NCBI GenBank assembly: GCA_030704615.1
Contig: CM060731.1
Location: 91,802,756 to 91,866,755 of the forward strand
From: Takakia lepidozioides
Lineage: Eukaryota; Streptophyta; Takakiopsida; Takakiales; Takakiaceae
DNA length: 64,000 nt
Direction: 5' to 3'
How positions within the stretch are numbered: position 1 is the first letter of the stretch; every line of letters starts with the position of its first letter. The translations under genes were made by a program, and so were the position numbers. This document shows, piece after piece, positions 47,840 through 59,291 of the stretch. The notes under the pieces were generated by a model. That model worked only from the letters and a program-made list of their open reading frames with translations, was not told the DNA's origin and did no database searches.

Positions 47840-48116
47840 CACTTAGGAAAAAAATGGGCGCGGCGCCTACGTGCGACGCCCGACCGTCGCACGCCTGCGC
47901 CCCGCCCTTTTTTTGAAATGGTATTTGCGACGGCGGGCCGTCGCTGCTTGCGATCCCCGGCCCCACAAATTAAAAAAAAAACACGTCGCCGCCCGCGACG
48001 GCTTTCCGTCGCGGCGTGTAACCCCCTTCGTAAAAATTGAAAAAATGTGTCGCAAAATACGACGTGAGGGCGTCGCAGGCGGCGACGACCGGCCTTTTTG
48101 GGTTTAGGGTTTAGGG
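47840..48116 (+). mobile_element. Possible CACTA-type terminal and subterminal region
   Basis: Starts CACTTAGGAAAAAAATGG, close to the CACTA-plus-A-run ends of plant En/Spm elements. It is followed by repeated short palindromic words of the type GCGACGG/CCGTCGC at 47,872-48,075, a usual feature of CACTA subterminal repeats. At 48,100-48,116 comes gggtttagggtttaggg, a plant-telomere-like trimer. I do not see the matching right end, and the CACTT instead of CACTA start weakens the call. Confidence 0.3.
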
Positions 48117-48864
48117 CCTTTTGGGGTTCTTAGTTTTTATTTTGTTTTTGTTTTTTTCATATGGTACTGGGTTAGGGTGTTTGTTTTTCTTTATGGTGCT
48201 GGGTTTTGGATTGGCGGTTTTGGTTGTGGGTCTTGGGGTTGAAAGGATAAACGGTGTAATTAGGATTCACGTACCCAAAATGTGGTTCAATCTGATAAGC
48301 GCAAAGTGTTGGGTCTCAGTAAATTTTTCCATGGTGTGGGCATCCTGAAGATAGAACGTGAGGAAGGATTTATTGTCTTGGGCTCTCTAGCACCATAGGG
48401 TTGCTCCGCCTAAATGTTTACCAATTTTGAAAGCCCCGAGGCTGAGGCATAGGGTTTTTTTGCCAACGGTTTTTGAGAAATGAAAGTGCTGGTGGTGTGT
48501 ATTAATTAGGATGCGATGGTGAGGAAACATCAACCCGTCTCCCTCGAGGATGGGGAGGTAGTACCACATATCGATTGTGGTTCCACATCATTGTCAATAT
48601 GGAAAGTTCCATATGCCTTTTCGTGCTCGTCAAATTCGGATTCGTGTGTTGTCTCCAATCCACCATCAATATCCGACTCAACATCCGAAAGCTGAAAATA
48701 TGCTTCATCAAAAAGGGGAGGAGAAAGAAGCTCACCACATATATGTATTGGGCTCAAGGTTGCAGTCACGGAGGACAATTGGGAGCCTGATGTTGGACCC
48801 ATAGTCACCGGAGGAGAGAGACGACGTATACGGCGGTTCTTGAGGGCTTACAGGAACTGCTTTG
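48117..48864. other. Unclear; one weak minus-strand frame
   Basis: A 92-residue minus-strand frame (48,530-48,808) is acidic (FQLSDVESDIDGGLETTHES) and coding-like but unrecognised. It could be the end of a CACTA-element ORF if 47,840 is a terminus. Nothing else is supported. Confidence 0.2.
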
Positions 48865-49372
48865 TGTCGAGCGGCTTTTACTCACCCATCCCTTCGCTAT
48901 CCGAGGTGGGAACTCCAAGATAGAAGAGTTGGAAATCTCTAAGCACTCAGCCCGCTCAGAATAATCAGTCATGACCTACAGCTAGTGTATCATGGGGGTG
49001 TTTCCTATTTGTATTCCTTCCCGTATTCATGTTAGCTAGTTACCTTACTGTTGGTATTTAAGTATCAGATTGCTTCAGCAATCTATCGGATTCCATCAAC
49101 TCATCCATTCATTCCACAGCTTCACTCAGATCTCTCTACACAGGGTGAGTATGAAGTATGTATCAGATTAATATCTATCAGTATCAGGCTGAAGCCATGG
49201 AGTCTCTAATCTGCTCTACATTACAACTCTATTGCTTGCATTGATCATCAACAGATCGTTCTCCTCCTACTCCGTGCTCTCCCTCCTTTCTACTCAGAGA
49301 TGCGCTCTCCGCTTCATTTCCCCCCAGTGATGCCAGAAGTCCTCCAAGAAGTAGTGCCCCCTAGACCTCCCC
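48865..49372. repeat. 508-bp direct repeat, copy 2 (LTR-like)
   Basis: Second copy of 45,612-46,119 in the same orientation. It is followed by sequence unrelated to that following copy 1. Confidence 0.6.
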
Positions 49373-49499
49373 GCTCTTCGCTTTTTCTACCTACAAGCTG
49401 TTCTAACCGCTTTCCTAACTAACCGTCATCCCTGTAGTACACGTTCCTTTTTCAAATGTCGTTTCCCCACCGTCGTTCCCTGCCAATGATAACTGTTCC

Positions 49500-49715
49500 C
49501 CAGCTGTGCCGAGCTGTGACTGGCTGTATCAGGCTGTGGCGGGCTGTGACTGGCTGTGTCGGGCTGTGTAGGGCTGTGCGAAGCTGTGGCGGCTGTGTCG
49601 GGCTGTGACTGGCTGTGTTGGGCTGTGTCGGACTGTGACGGGCTGTGTTGGCTGTGCGAAGCTATGTTGGCTGTGACGGCTGTGTCGGGCTGTGATGGAC
49701 TGTGTTGGGCTGTGT
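49500..49715. repeat. GGCTGTG minisatellite
   Basis: Tandem near-copies of ggctgtgactggctgtg and ggctgtgtcgggctgtg. In reverse complement this is the same CACAGCC theme as the minisatellite at 41.4-41.7 kb. It sits downstream of the minus-strand ORF pair at 49.9-51.8 kb, as the other copy sits downstream of a plus-strand gag, so the two elements are related. Confidence 0.9.
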
Positions 49716-49881
49716 ATCTCCCCCCCCTAAAGCCTGTTGCTGTCACCGCTAAGGCTCCTGTTGGTCTCAGTCTGTGTAAAAATTAAGGGTACCCCACAGA
49801 TCCCGTAAAAGCGTCTAAGTCCCAAGCAGCCCTCTAACATTTACCCCTCCCCCTCTCAAAAAGCCATGTCCTCACGGTTTA

Positions 49882-51000
49882 CTATTTGGGATTTGGAAAC
49901 CTTTGTGAGCGAGCACCCTTCTGACGGTTAGAGTCTCGTGAAGGACTCTGTGTGCGAGCCCGAGGTCTGTCACTGGTTGACGGAGATGATTGAACACTAC
50001 CTGGAAATGTCAGTCCTTTCTTTGGCTGATATCGAGGTAATCTTTCAGGCATAAGAGACCCCCGTCGCTTCTTCTCTGCCATCTGAATTGCATAGTCCTC
50101 TGCCATGTCAAAAGAGTTCGCTGAAGAATCAGTAGTATCAGAATCCTCATCGCCTCTCATGTGTTTTAACGGCCGAACTTTTTGTGGAATCCTCTGGGGC
50201 ATACAATGTGGTCCCACCATGTCTGGAAGTTTAAACTGTAAAACTTGTTCTAAGCGCTGAATTGCAAAATTGGTGAAGACCCTGAACTCCTTGTCTGTCC
50301 AGGTGAGTGGTGTACGAATGACTTGTGAATTGTGCAAGTTTTTCCATGCCTCATGGCCCTTAAAGAAAATATCGTCAGGCCCGAATTTCTGTGTTGACAA
50401 ATTGTTCCAGGCCGCATGAAACCATGAACAAAGTTGGGAATCCTTTTGCATCATCACCTTTGCATCATAGAGGTACATATGAGGTGGCACTGAAGGTAAG
50501 ACCCAATGATCCCCACTGGAATAACTCAGAAAGCGCGATTGCATCTTCTGCTGCTCAATGTGATAACGTGCCAGAAAACAAGCAACATAATATAACCCGC
50601 AGCCCATGACAATACTTGGTACCTCCTTGGTCTTGGTATAAATGTACCCATGTACAACTTGGAAGGCAATTAACTCCTTCAACATGGTACTTGCCTCATG
50701 CCAGTACCTCGCAAAGTGATGATCCTCAATGGGTCGATTGTTTTGGAAGAACCTTAGTCCTAGTTGCCACTGGCAGCCAAATGCGCATGATCTGTAGTAA
50801 TGTGCCAACGACTGTGGAGGACTAAATTCCTTCCAAGCCAAATCCAACACAATGGGAATTTGGTTGAAGGGCATAATCATAGCCCGACTGTACTCCCGTG
50901 CAGCATGAGTTTTAGGTGGGTTAAAAGCAACATCCCCCCATACCTCAGGCTGTGGTGGCTGTGGTGTGGCTGTAGTAACAACAGGGTCAACTACTGTCAC
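49882..51000 (-). CDS. Unknown retroelement-type ORF, 372 residues
   Basis: A long open minus-strand frame (AAREYSRAMIMPFNQIPIVLD; LAHYYRSCAFGCQWQLGLRF; DKEFRVFTNFAIQRLEQVLQF) ending in a Ser/Arg-rich basic tail. It has no ATG at its left limit. It overlaps the stop of the upstream coiled-coil frame by a few bases, so the two are likely one protein split by a frameshift. No domain is recognised. The basic Ser/Arg tail could bind nucleic acid. The CACAGCC minisatellite downstream ties it to the retroelement at 40-42 kb. Confidence 0.4.
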   Translation of the reverse strand: MTVVDPVVTTATPQPPQPEVWGDVAFNPPKTHAAREYSRAMIMPFNQIPIVLDLAWKEFSPPQSLAHYYRSCAFGCQWQLGLRFFQNNRPIEDHHFARYWHEASTMLKELIAFQVVHGYIYTKTKEVPSIVMGCGLYYVACFLARYHIEQQKMQSRFLSYSSGDHWVLPSVPPHMYLYDAKVMMQKDSQLCSWFHAAWNNLSTQKFGPDDIFFKGHEAWKNLHNSQVIRTPLTWTDKEFRVFTNFAIQRLEQVLQFKLPDMVGPHCMPQRIPQKVRPLKHMRGDEDSDTTDSSANSFDMAEDYAIQMAEKKRRGSLMPERLPRYQPKKGLTFPGSVQSSPSTSDRPRARTQSPSRDSNRQKGARSQRFPNPK

Positions 51001-51779
51001 AGTGACTTGTTGTGGTGTTGGTGACTTGTCTGTGGCTCTTGTACCACTGGCATCTCCTGTACCCCCTGCGAAGAAGATTGAAAAGCCAAAGTTCTGGCAT
51101 GTAAATAAGAAGCCACCAGCTGCTCCTCAGGTACAAAGACTCTCTTGTCGATATTTGAAGTGAGGTCCTCCACCTGAGTCTGCAGGCCGTCTACATCCTC
51201 TTGTAACTCCGCTATCCTACTATAGACATTGTCTATAGTAGTTGTGGTAATGTTCTGCACCTGCAGTCTGAGCTCATTCATCTCGCCTTGGGTGAGCTTC
51301 CGTGGTGCTTTGCCTTCCACCGGCCCTTGTTCTAACCAGACCTGCATAAGGTGGTTATCCACCAAGTTGCTTGTGGCACCCCTGAGAGTCTGCTCCTCTG
51401 TGAGCCTGTACACATCTATCTGCTGCTGTAAAGCCTCCATGCGCTTCGCATGAGGTTCAACCAAACTCGCATATGCAGTAGCCAGATTATTGGCTTCCTT
51501 CCAAGCCTTGTTAGTCACAGAGAGTTCATTTCTATTGGACATGAGCGTTTGTTGCAATTCCAGGATGTACCTCTCTTGGTCAGCTTCAACCTGCCTGTAT
51601 TGCTTGAAAGTATTCTCGTTGCGACAGATTGTATTCTTCATATCAATAATGAATTTCGTCTGCTCGAGATTATCAGCCTGTGCCTTCATACATCTTTCCG
51701 CTTGGTTGTTAACGTCTAATGTAGTTTGCTCAAGCGTAGTTGTGAGTATAGCACATTGTATGGCCATCCTGTCATGCAC
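50997..51779 (-). CDS. Coiled-coil ORF, 260 residues, retroelement-associated
   Basis: A minus-strand frame starting MHDRMAIQCAILTTTLEQ, largely predicted by eye as coiled coil (heptad-like Leu/Ile/Val; RIAELQEDVDGLQTQVEDL). It stops exactly where the 372-residue frame opens in another phase, so the pair reads as N- and C-terminal parts of one broken ORF. No enzyme motif is visible. It lies head to head with the SET-like gene on the plus strand, about 10 bp away. Confidence 0.4.
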   Translation of the reverse strand: MHDRMAIQCAILTTTLEQTTLDVNNQAERCMKAQADNLEQTKFIIDMKNTICRNENTFKQYRQVEADQERYILELQQTLMSNRNELSVTNKAWKEANNLATAYASLVEPHAKRMEALQQQIDVYRLTEEQTLRGATSNLVDNHLMQVWLEQGPVEGKAPRKLTQGEMNELRLQVQNITTTTIDNVYSRIAELQEDVDGLQTQVEDLTSNIDKRVFVPEEQLVASYLHARTLAFQSSSQGVQEMPVVQEPQTSHQHHNKSL

Positions 51780-51789
51780 TGTCTGCTAG

Positions 51790-53337
51790 AGCGACTGTTT
51801 TTCGTGACGAGGAGCTACCCATTGCACCTGATCCAATACATGCTACTGGGCACAATCGTAGAAGGGTCTGGGGCCAAATTTTAGGTGATGCGGATGTTGA
51901 CACTCCGGGATCGAGTCGGGCGTGCCGCGGGTTGCCCCCTCGCGAGCCACCCCGTCCACCCACGTCCACCTTTGACCCCCCCGACAGGATTGAGTGTTGG
52001 TGCACTAAGTGTTGGGAACGGATACCGCCGGGCGGCACCAGACCACCGAGGCGACGACCGCATGTTATCGAAAAACATTATAAAAAGAACATGATTGCGG
52101 ATGCGGCAAAGGTGAGTGTTTTTCCCACCCCTCTCATTAACATTCATTTATAATACATTTGGTCTAATAATATAGTATGATTGGTAAGCATACATGAATC
52201 CAAATTACGACATAAGTATTGATGCGTCGTACACTACGCATATTGCAGCCACGACTTGATGCCCAAGCTCGCAATCACATTACACAGGAGGCATTTTGCG
52301 TCGGTCTACTTGCAGAATTTGTGCCAGAGCATATGCCCGATGTGACCAGTTGGTTCCCCCAGCACCACATAGATGAGATGCGTAGGGTCGAGGGGTATCG
52401 TAGGTGTCGTAGGTGTTATGGCCGGCGACGAGCAGGCCCACCCCCCCCCTCCAGTTTCCTCAGGCGGTCCCCCTGATCCAGTGTTTTCATCTGATGATTC
52501 TCCGCACCATACATGCAGTAGCAGTTTGCACGCCAATTGTGCCCCCCCCCCCCCCCCCTCCGTCTGTTTCTTGCTTGATCCACCTCCGGTAGTACCTGAT
52601 CTGGACATTATACCCCCGGCTGCACCTCCGGCATTACATCCTCAACCACCTCCACTTTCATCTCCTCCGCCAGCAGTACCACCTCCACCTCCACCTCCAC
52701 CTCCACGTGCATGTGCCCCCCGAACCCCTAGGAGGGGTCGGCTTCGCCCTAGGTTTCCTCCCCTTCGGCTTGGGCGGCCTGAGCCGGATCCTCGCCCCCG
52801 ATGGGAAGCGCATAGGACTATGTTACTGAGGACCGTCCAGCCTCGCTGTTGGAGGAATCATCTCAACCCTCCCATCCCCATCCGAGAGAATGTGGAGTTC
52901 GAGTATTGGGGGAGACAGTATGTTTTGAGAGCCGCTACAGACCCTGCTATGGGTCGAGGTTTATTCACGGTCAATGATATTGTGGTTCCTCCTCGGAGAA
53001 ACAGCATGGTGGACTTGTTTCCCTACTACGGTCCATACTACACCTCCGGGGAGTTCCGTACATTACGCCTCGAAGCCCCATACATCCTACCCTACATTTT
53101 GTGTGTCAACGGACAGGATATACGTAGACAAGGGTTTATCTCCCATTGAAATCAGATTTTGTGATGGTGACCCCGATATCTTCGGCAATGTTGCTGGGCT
53201 GGTCAACAGTTCTTTTGGTCATCCTAGGAGAACCAATGGAGGTTTGCTATTTCATGAGCATGAGCGGCATGAGCGGCATGAGCAGAGTAGTAACACAATC
53301 GGTTTTCATGAGCAGAAGTACAAATTTCGAAAATAAA
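51790..53337 (+). pseudogene. Frameshifted gene with CxC/CxxC motif and SET-like C-terminus
   Basis: Exon 1 reads to DAAK at about 52,110, with a zinc-binding-like CWCTKCWERIPPGG, then a GT donor. Exon 2 opens near 52,209 (LRILQPRLDAQARNH; FVPEHMPDVTSWF). A frame change in a C run near 52,445 leads into a proline-rich linker. Then comes YVLRAATDPAMGRGLFTVND, which resembles the start of a SET domain (GxGLF/VxxxDI). After a second frame change near 53,120 it continues as DPDIFGNVAGLVNSSFG, resembling the SET N..R..NHS..PN block. SET proteins methylate lysines. The key NHxC is changed to NSxF, so activity is doubtful even if the frames were intact. The SET call rests on two motifs only. Confidence 0.4.
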
Positions 53338-53479
53338 AAACAATAAAAAACAATAATTTAATGCAATGTGTCAGGAAAAACAAATATATTATTCGGCCCC
53401 TTGAAGGAAAAATTGCACTTTTGACAGTTGTGCTCATGAAATTTCGTCTTCCGCTCATGCCAATTCCCAGCGACATGTG

Positions 53480-53845
53480 CAAATATGGCGCCGAATTTCG
53501 CGGTAATAGGGTCCGTAACCTGAAAAAACGGCGACGTATTTCGCGGCAATAGGTCTCTCTGGCGAAAAATGGTGCCGAATTCCACGGCTATAGGTCCCCT
53601 CATGACAGGTAATTCGGCGCCATTTTTCCAGTGCATGTTCGGACTTAGCCAGTTTTCGGCCCAAAAAAGAGAAATTCGGCGCCATTTTTCCAGACACGGT
53701 ACCAGTGCATGTTGGGACTTAGCCAGTTTTCGGCCCCAAAAAGAGAAATTCGGCGCCATTTTCCCAAACACAGGTACCAGTGCATGTTGGGACTTAGCGA
53801 GTTTTCGGCCCCAAAAAGAGAAATTCGGCGCCATTTTTCCAGAAA
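53480..53845. repeat. Type-B palindrome cluster, half-decayed
   Basis: About six sites of the AAATTCGGCGCC type, mostly with the right arm changed to ATTTTTCC. Starts of the clear ones lie near 53,607, 53,671, 53,745 and 53,820, in units containing ttagccagttttcggccc. The cluster sits between the 3' ends of the SET-like gene and the T transposase, so type-B palindromes flank that transposase on both sides. Confidence 0.85.
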
Positions 53846-53998
53846 TGGCCCCACAACTGCTTCTGTTGGATCTCAGTTTGAATGGAATATTGCCTCATTC
53901 CAGGAGTTTTGGGGTGCATTTCATTACACTGCAAAAAAAAAGTCTGATACAGCAAAATGCATTTGAAAATATCCATATGGAGGATTCCGTTTGCCCCA

Positions 53999-56900
53999 TC
54001 AATGATTTCTGGAATCCCTAAGGAGGAGTTTGTGCAGCTCGTTCACGCTCAACGCCGGTGCATGAATAAAGTCATCAATAGTCACGTTCATCCTCAACCT
54101 CTTCAGGTAAATGTAATACAGATGCTTGCACGGATAATACTTCGAACCCTTCTTTGCTTCCATCAACGAGAAGTCCGTACAGTTGCAAGTCGGCTCCACT
54201 CCAATCGTAATTGTGTATACATCGTCGCGTACAGCCGAGCCGACCGTTGCCATCCGATACACACGCCCAAGGCCGGGTGGGGGTACGTCCACGGAGCTCT
54301 GAATAGTGCAAGCCATCCCAAGAGCATTGGCAATCCGAGTCTCATTCAACTTGTTGGGAGGGTGTCGTCTCTTCACTCTTCCGAATCGCATTGTGGGATG
54401 TGCAGAATTGTCCAATCCGTCTCTACTGGACCGAGCAGTCTGCAATGGCTGGGTCTGAGGAACCGGAAATGCGTGGGCCGGGATGTCTGTGCGTTGCACC
54501 ATTCGAAATCCTGCTGCAGATAGAGCATCCGCCTCATTCTGAGAGAGGCTGCAACCCGGTGCAACAGGCCAGACGCCCGGAGGCTCCAGCATTCCCTGAA
54601 TCCCGTACTTGGGCTTGCCAAATACACAGGTCATTATGTCGTGCCTACAGAACCAAAATGTCTGCGTTGTGGCGTGAGCAAATGTGGGAGTCAAAAATCT
54701 GCCGCTGAAACAAGGTGCAGGTACAGCACCGTGTGGGTTCCTCCGAATCATCTCACCACAGCGTGCTCTCGTATCCACCCGGATGGCGCAACACTTCCCT
54801 CGAAATGCCGGCAATGTCCTCGCAATTCTCCACTGTGACTCCGACACTCTTGTCTCCACAATGGGAATGTTGTATTGCTTTACTACAGATGGCTCGTTAT
54901 GTTGCCGGGGCACGCGCCCTGTGCTCAAAGGAGATGGCGATCTTGAACGTGCAGGACTTCCGGTGCTCGACGAGACCTCCTCGGACAACATCACCGGACC
55001 ACGAGGGAGCGTGCGAATATTCTTGTCAGCTCGCCATGAATCCTCTTCTCCGCCAGGTGCCTCGTCAAGTCTTCGTCTCACTGGACGGGTATGAACATCT
55101 CCTTCCAAATGTTGGCCTCTTCGCAGCAATGGCGTGTCCCGAAGGCCCTCTCGCAAGGCCGCCGCCCACTTCCGAGGATTCTTCGATCTGGAGGCAGTCC
55201 GCATCAGCATTTCCTGCCTGTCCGGCCCCAAGCCCCACTGTTTCCCTTTCAAGAACTCGTTGTACCTGCATTGCTGCATAATTGACCTCACAATGTCCTC
55301 CGTTGTGGCAGTGAGGATGTCCACCAGATGCGCCGCAGAGGAGGCACGCCAGGAAGAGTGCACTGATTCGGCCATGTTTGTCGTGGGCATGTCGGTGTCG
55401 GAGTCGAGACACATTTCCTGCACAAGCACATGTTGAGGTTACAAGCAAGTTACAAATATGGCCAAGAATAATATCCAACGGGATGCGAATTCGTGCAACT
55501 CACCTCCCGCATATAGTCGCCGAACTGGAGGAAACGATAATGCCACCATGCTAGCCAACTGACCATTGCTCCTTCGTCTGATTTCCTTACAGCACCTGAC
55601 GATGTCCACCAAGCCCGTATGCATGCAAACTGTGTCTCTGCATCATCCAAGGTGGGAGCGCGCTTCCACGCAAGGCACATGGAACGGTGCTCCTCTCTGA
55701 AATCTGGCGCCACGAGCCTGGTTGTGTACTGCGAAAGGCTCTGCAGAAAATGGAACCCACAAGATCTCTCCTTGCCTTCCATGGGAACATTGGGGTCTTG
55801 CCCGTACACCCTTCGGATGGCAGCCCAATTTGCTTGTGCGTTGTCCGCCATGAAACCACGGAAATTGGGAGGGGGCAATCCCGCCTTGGCCATCTGTTCG
55901 TTTATTCCCTGCCAAAGAAGCATCTCCGATTGTGTGTCCTCTCCTTTCATCTCACAAATAGCAATTGTCATTAGCATCCTGCAGTGGGTGTCGTAGACAT
56001 GTGCACCCATTGTCACCCACTGGTGATTTGTAATTCGCTTGATATGGTCGAACATGACCCAACTGTTTGAAAAGTTCCCACTCGTCATCCTGTCGACCAG
56101 TTCGACGCCACTGCCAGGTCCACACGTGGACATTTTGAATACGAAACAACGATCTGCCTCAGTCCTTTGTCCTGGAAACCTACTTCCATGAATGTAGTCA
56201 TATCCACATCGTCGCTTCACCTCCAGAATGGAGTGCATATCCGAGCCACGCCCAATTTTCTGTTTGCATGAGACAATGTGGTTTCGGACATTCGGTGAAC
56301 ATACGTGGGACACCGACTCCAGCAATGCCTCCATTTCCTTCTCGTCGAGAGGAACTCTATCGGAGCCGTCTTCCGACATAATTCTGGCCAATGCCATCTT
56401 ATGGGCGGCTTGGAGCTGTATCTGTTTGGGTTTGGCACCCGGTCTCAACTTAACCTCCTCCTGAACGAGCTGCTCTGCTTCGTGGGCAGCCTCCCGCGAG
56501 TTCCCCCTCGCCAATTTGTGACAATGGGAACCAACGTGTATGCAAGCTCGGGTGAGGTCAGGGAAACGGTGCAACACATAGAACTGCTTGGCATTACAAA
56601 CAGACATGCAGTGTGGTGGTTCTTTGCAATGCGCACACTTAAATGTGGAGTTCGGAACCTTCTCCTGAGCTCGAAATGGTTGGTGAGCTGTGCCTGTCCA
56701 ATCGGTCTCGTTCCTGTGACCTCTGGATTTAAAGTGGAAGCAAGTTGGGGAGAAACACCGCAACGCGCCCGCACAAACAACGTAGCGCACCCGCACACCA
56801 TCAAGCATCTTCATGCTGGTGGTTTTGGTAACGCACCAAGGATGACCGTCATGTTTTCTATCCATATCTGTCAACATTCCGGACGCCCTCGAGTAGTCCG

Positions 56901-57723
56901 CCCGAGGAGGGAACTCAAAGAAGATATTACCGTCGACGTCGGCGGGAAGGCATGTAACCGATTTAATTGCGAACTTGCTGTAGTCCAGCCCGGCCAGCTC
57001 CGACCGGTGTCCCTCCAGGTGAAGCCCTCGCAGAATTTCTAGAATAGATCGAACTGCGGTGCTCGTGCTAGGAATATGACTCCCTCCTCCACTGACGTCC
57101 ATTGAGGACTTGCCTGATCTCCTGGACGACCTCGGAACTTCCATGACCTCGTCTGAGTCGGACAGGTTGTGAACAACCCGGTTCTCGGTCGTCTTCATGG
57201 ATGGGTTCGGCTCTGGATTTACTTCGTTGCGGACTTCTCTCTTTGAGGTACCCACTCTCTGATTCGCGGATTGTTTCGTGGAAGGCGCCAGGATAGACGG
57301 TGCATTTGGCGGGCAAATGAAGTCCCCAACAGCCCTGTATATGACGCTGTCCGATGGTGGAACTCGCCATTCCCTGCCATCGCCGAAATCATCGTGGAGC
57401 ACAACAATACTCTCGACAACAAGGCCGTTTGAGTCCTTCCTTTCCTCCTCCAAAAAAACCGACCCCGGTTTCAGGTGGTATCGAACGCACAGATATTTCT
57501 CCATCACCCGGCAGGTGTCCCCTCTGCACGGAAATGAAGCTCTATGCTCGTGAGGAGGGCAGTACACTGTAGCGCTCGGGTTTTCCGCCATGGGAGATGT
57601 GCACACAAGACTGCCAGGATGGCGTGCGGGGAAGCTCCCTGGTAGAAGGGGGTGCAGCGATGGGAATGAATGTGATGCCGATTTGTCCGAGCGACGAAGC
57701 CTGATCCAAATCCAGGGAGCCAA
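53999..57723 (-). CDS. Family-T Mutator-like transposase, open copy T3
   Basis: The best gene in the window. Exon 1 (57,723-55,504) and exon 2 (55,417-53,999) join in phase across an 86-bp GT-AG intron to give 1,212 residues. Residues of about 297-402 form a Cys/His-rich zinc region (C..C..FxxC, then CAHCKEPPHCMSVC, then ACIHVGSHCH), like the GCM/WRKY-type fingers that begin many MULE transposases. The RNase-H-like core follows, with VYDTHCRMLM, then GFMADNAQAN at about 623-632 (second Asp), then CGFH at about 655. A SWIM finger (CNCTDF...PCKHLY) lies at about 1,151-1,172. The middle has a Ser/Arg-rich linker. These features suit a transposase that cuts and joins DNA ends. I chose the start by frame length; a later Met is possible. 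Palindromes lie on both sides, and E3 diverges from its 5' end. Confidence 0.8.
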
Positions 57724-57896
57724 CTATCTCAAAAATCCACAGTCAGAGTGTTAATGAACCTTGTCTCCGGAATGCGGCCCCTGGTCTTTGCGCAATAACT
57801 GCCAACGGTATGCAGTCAGAAAGTGGGGGGCCGTCCGGATGATGACGGCTGAAGGGGAGAAGCCGGCACCGTGCCCTCACATTACTACCCCCGAAT

Positions 57897-59091
57897 GGAA
57901 ATTCGGCACCCAATATCCAACAGAGGAAGCCCGGATGAAGTCGCCTCGGGCGCAGAGGCCGGAGTGTGTGCGACAGAGAACATCCCCTGGATGGAGATTC
58001 GGCGCCGAATTTCCATCCGGGCCCCCCAAAGGGAGTCGCGTCGGGGGGTCAGGCCGAAAACTGGACGGCATAAAAACATCCCCAGATGGAAAAACGGCGC
58101 CGAATTTCCATCCGGGGCGGTTCGGATGCAGTCGGGGAGGGGGGGGTGGCCTGCAGTTGGCCGTCACATTTCAACCCCCGGACGGAAATTCGGCACCGAA
58201 TATCGAACAGGGGACGCCCGGATGAAGTCGCCTCGGGCGCAGAGGCCGGCGAGTGTGCGACAGAGAACATCCCATGGACGGAGATTCGGCGCCGAATTTC
58301 CATCCGGGCCCCCCCAAAGGAAGTCTTGTCGGGGGGTCAGACCGAAAACTGGCCGACATAAAAACTTCCACAGATGGGAAAACGGCGCCGAATTTGCATC
58401 CTGCAGGTAAGTGGAATCCCGGATGGATGGAAATTCGGCGCCGAATTTCCATCCAGCAGGTAGGTGGAATCCCGGATGGATGGAGATTCGGCGCCGAATT
58501 TCCATCCAGCAGGTAAGTGGAATCTCGGGTGGATGGAGATTCGGCGCCGAATTTCCATCCTGCAGGTAATTCGAATACCGGATGAATGGAAATTCGGCGC
58601 CGAATTTCCATCAAGCACGTAAGCCGAATCCCGCATAAATGGAAATTCGGCGCCGAATTTCCATCCAGCAGGTAAGTCGGATGGGTGCCGTATGGATATT
58701 CGGCGCCGAATTTCCATTCGACATGTATTTCTGAGCGTGGAATTACCTTCGTGCATGTAATTCCCAGATGAGAATTACCTTTGTGCAGGTAATTTCCAGA
58801 TGAGAATTACCTTCGTGCAGGTAATTTCCAGATGAGAATTACCTTCCTCCAGGTAATTCCAATCGATGTGAATCGATGGAAATTTCGGCGCCGGATTTCC
58901 ATCCGCGCGCTTCCGAATTACCTGCATGAGGGAAATTTCCACCGCCGCCCTACCTCCGCGGATGGAAATTCGGCGCAGGATATCCATCCTGCTGCGCTCC
59001 GAATTACCTGCAGGATGGAAATCCGGCGCCGGAATTCCATCGTGCAGCGCTCCGAATTACCTCTACGTTGGAAATTCCGGGACTGTTTACG
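57897..59091. repeat. Phased palindrome array, type B (53- and 96-bp steps)
   Basis: Palindromes with arms GGAAATTCGG and CCGAATTTCC, most with a GGCGCC centre. Starts are 57897, 57993, 58088, 58184, 58280, 58376 (steps 95-96), then 58429, 58482, 58535, 58588, 58641, 58694 (six steps of exactly 53), then decayed ones at 58878, 58964, 59017 and 59070 (last two steps 53). A 287-bp higher-order unit is visible at the left. The array fills the gap between the 5' ends of the T3 transposase and gene E3. Confidence 0.95.
58741..58858. repeat. 32-bp tandem repeat, itself palindromic
   Basis: Four units at 58741, 58773, 58805 and 58837, each holding aattacct...aggtaatt, a second kind of palindrome with arms AATTACCT/AGGTAATT. 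The same words recur singly next to later type-B palindromes (58,915; 59,001; 59,053). Confidence 0.9.
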
Positions 59092-59291
59092 TCGATTTTC
59101 ATCCGACATGGAGGGCTTCATCCGACATTTAATTGCGCAGTTGGGCAATAAATGTCGACGGCCGTCGGTTATTATTTGGGCTGGCGACACATGGCTTCCT
59201 GGACACGTACCCTAAATCTCATTCTAAACTTGGCTTAACATGGTATTCCAGGCATGTACCCCAAAAAAGGAGATCTTTTTGGCTGGGACTT

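Noticed and set aside
48100-48116. Telomere or interstitial telomeric array (gggtttagggtttaggg)
   Set aside because: Only about three units, next to CACTA-like sequence. It is too short to be telomeric and supports plant ancestry only weakly.
45612-49372. Complete LTR retrotransposon with 508-bp LTRs and a 2.7-kb interior
   Set aside because: The interior has no gag, pol or clear primer-binding site, the right LTR end lacks CA in one copy, and no target-site duplication is visible. Kept only as an LTR-like direct repeat.
52373-52720. Proline-rich extensin-like cell-wall protein
   Set aside because: There is no signal peptide and no SPPPP/YXY pattern. The prolines come from C runs and CCA/CCT repeats inside a linker of the SET-like gene.
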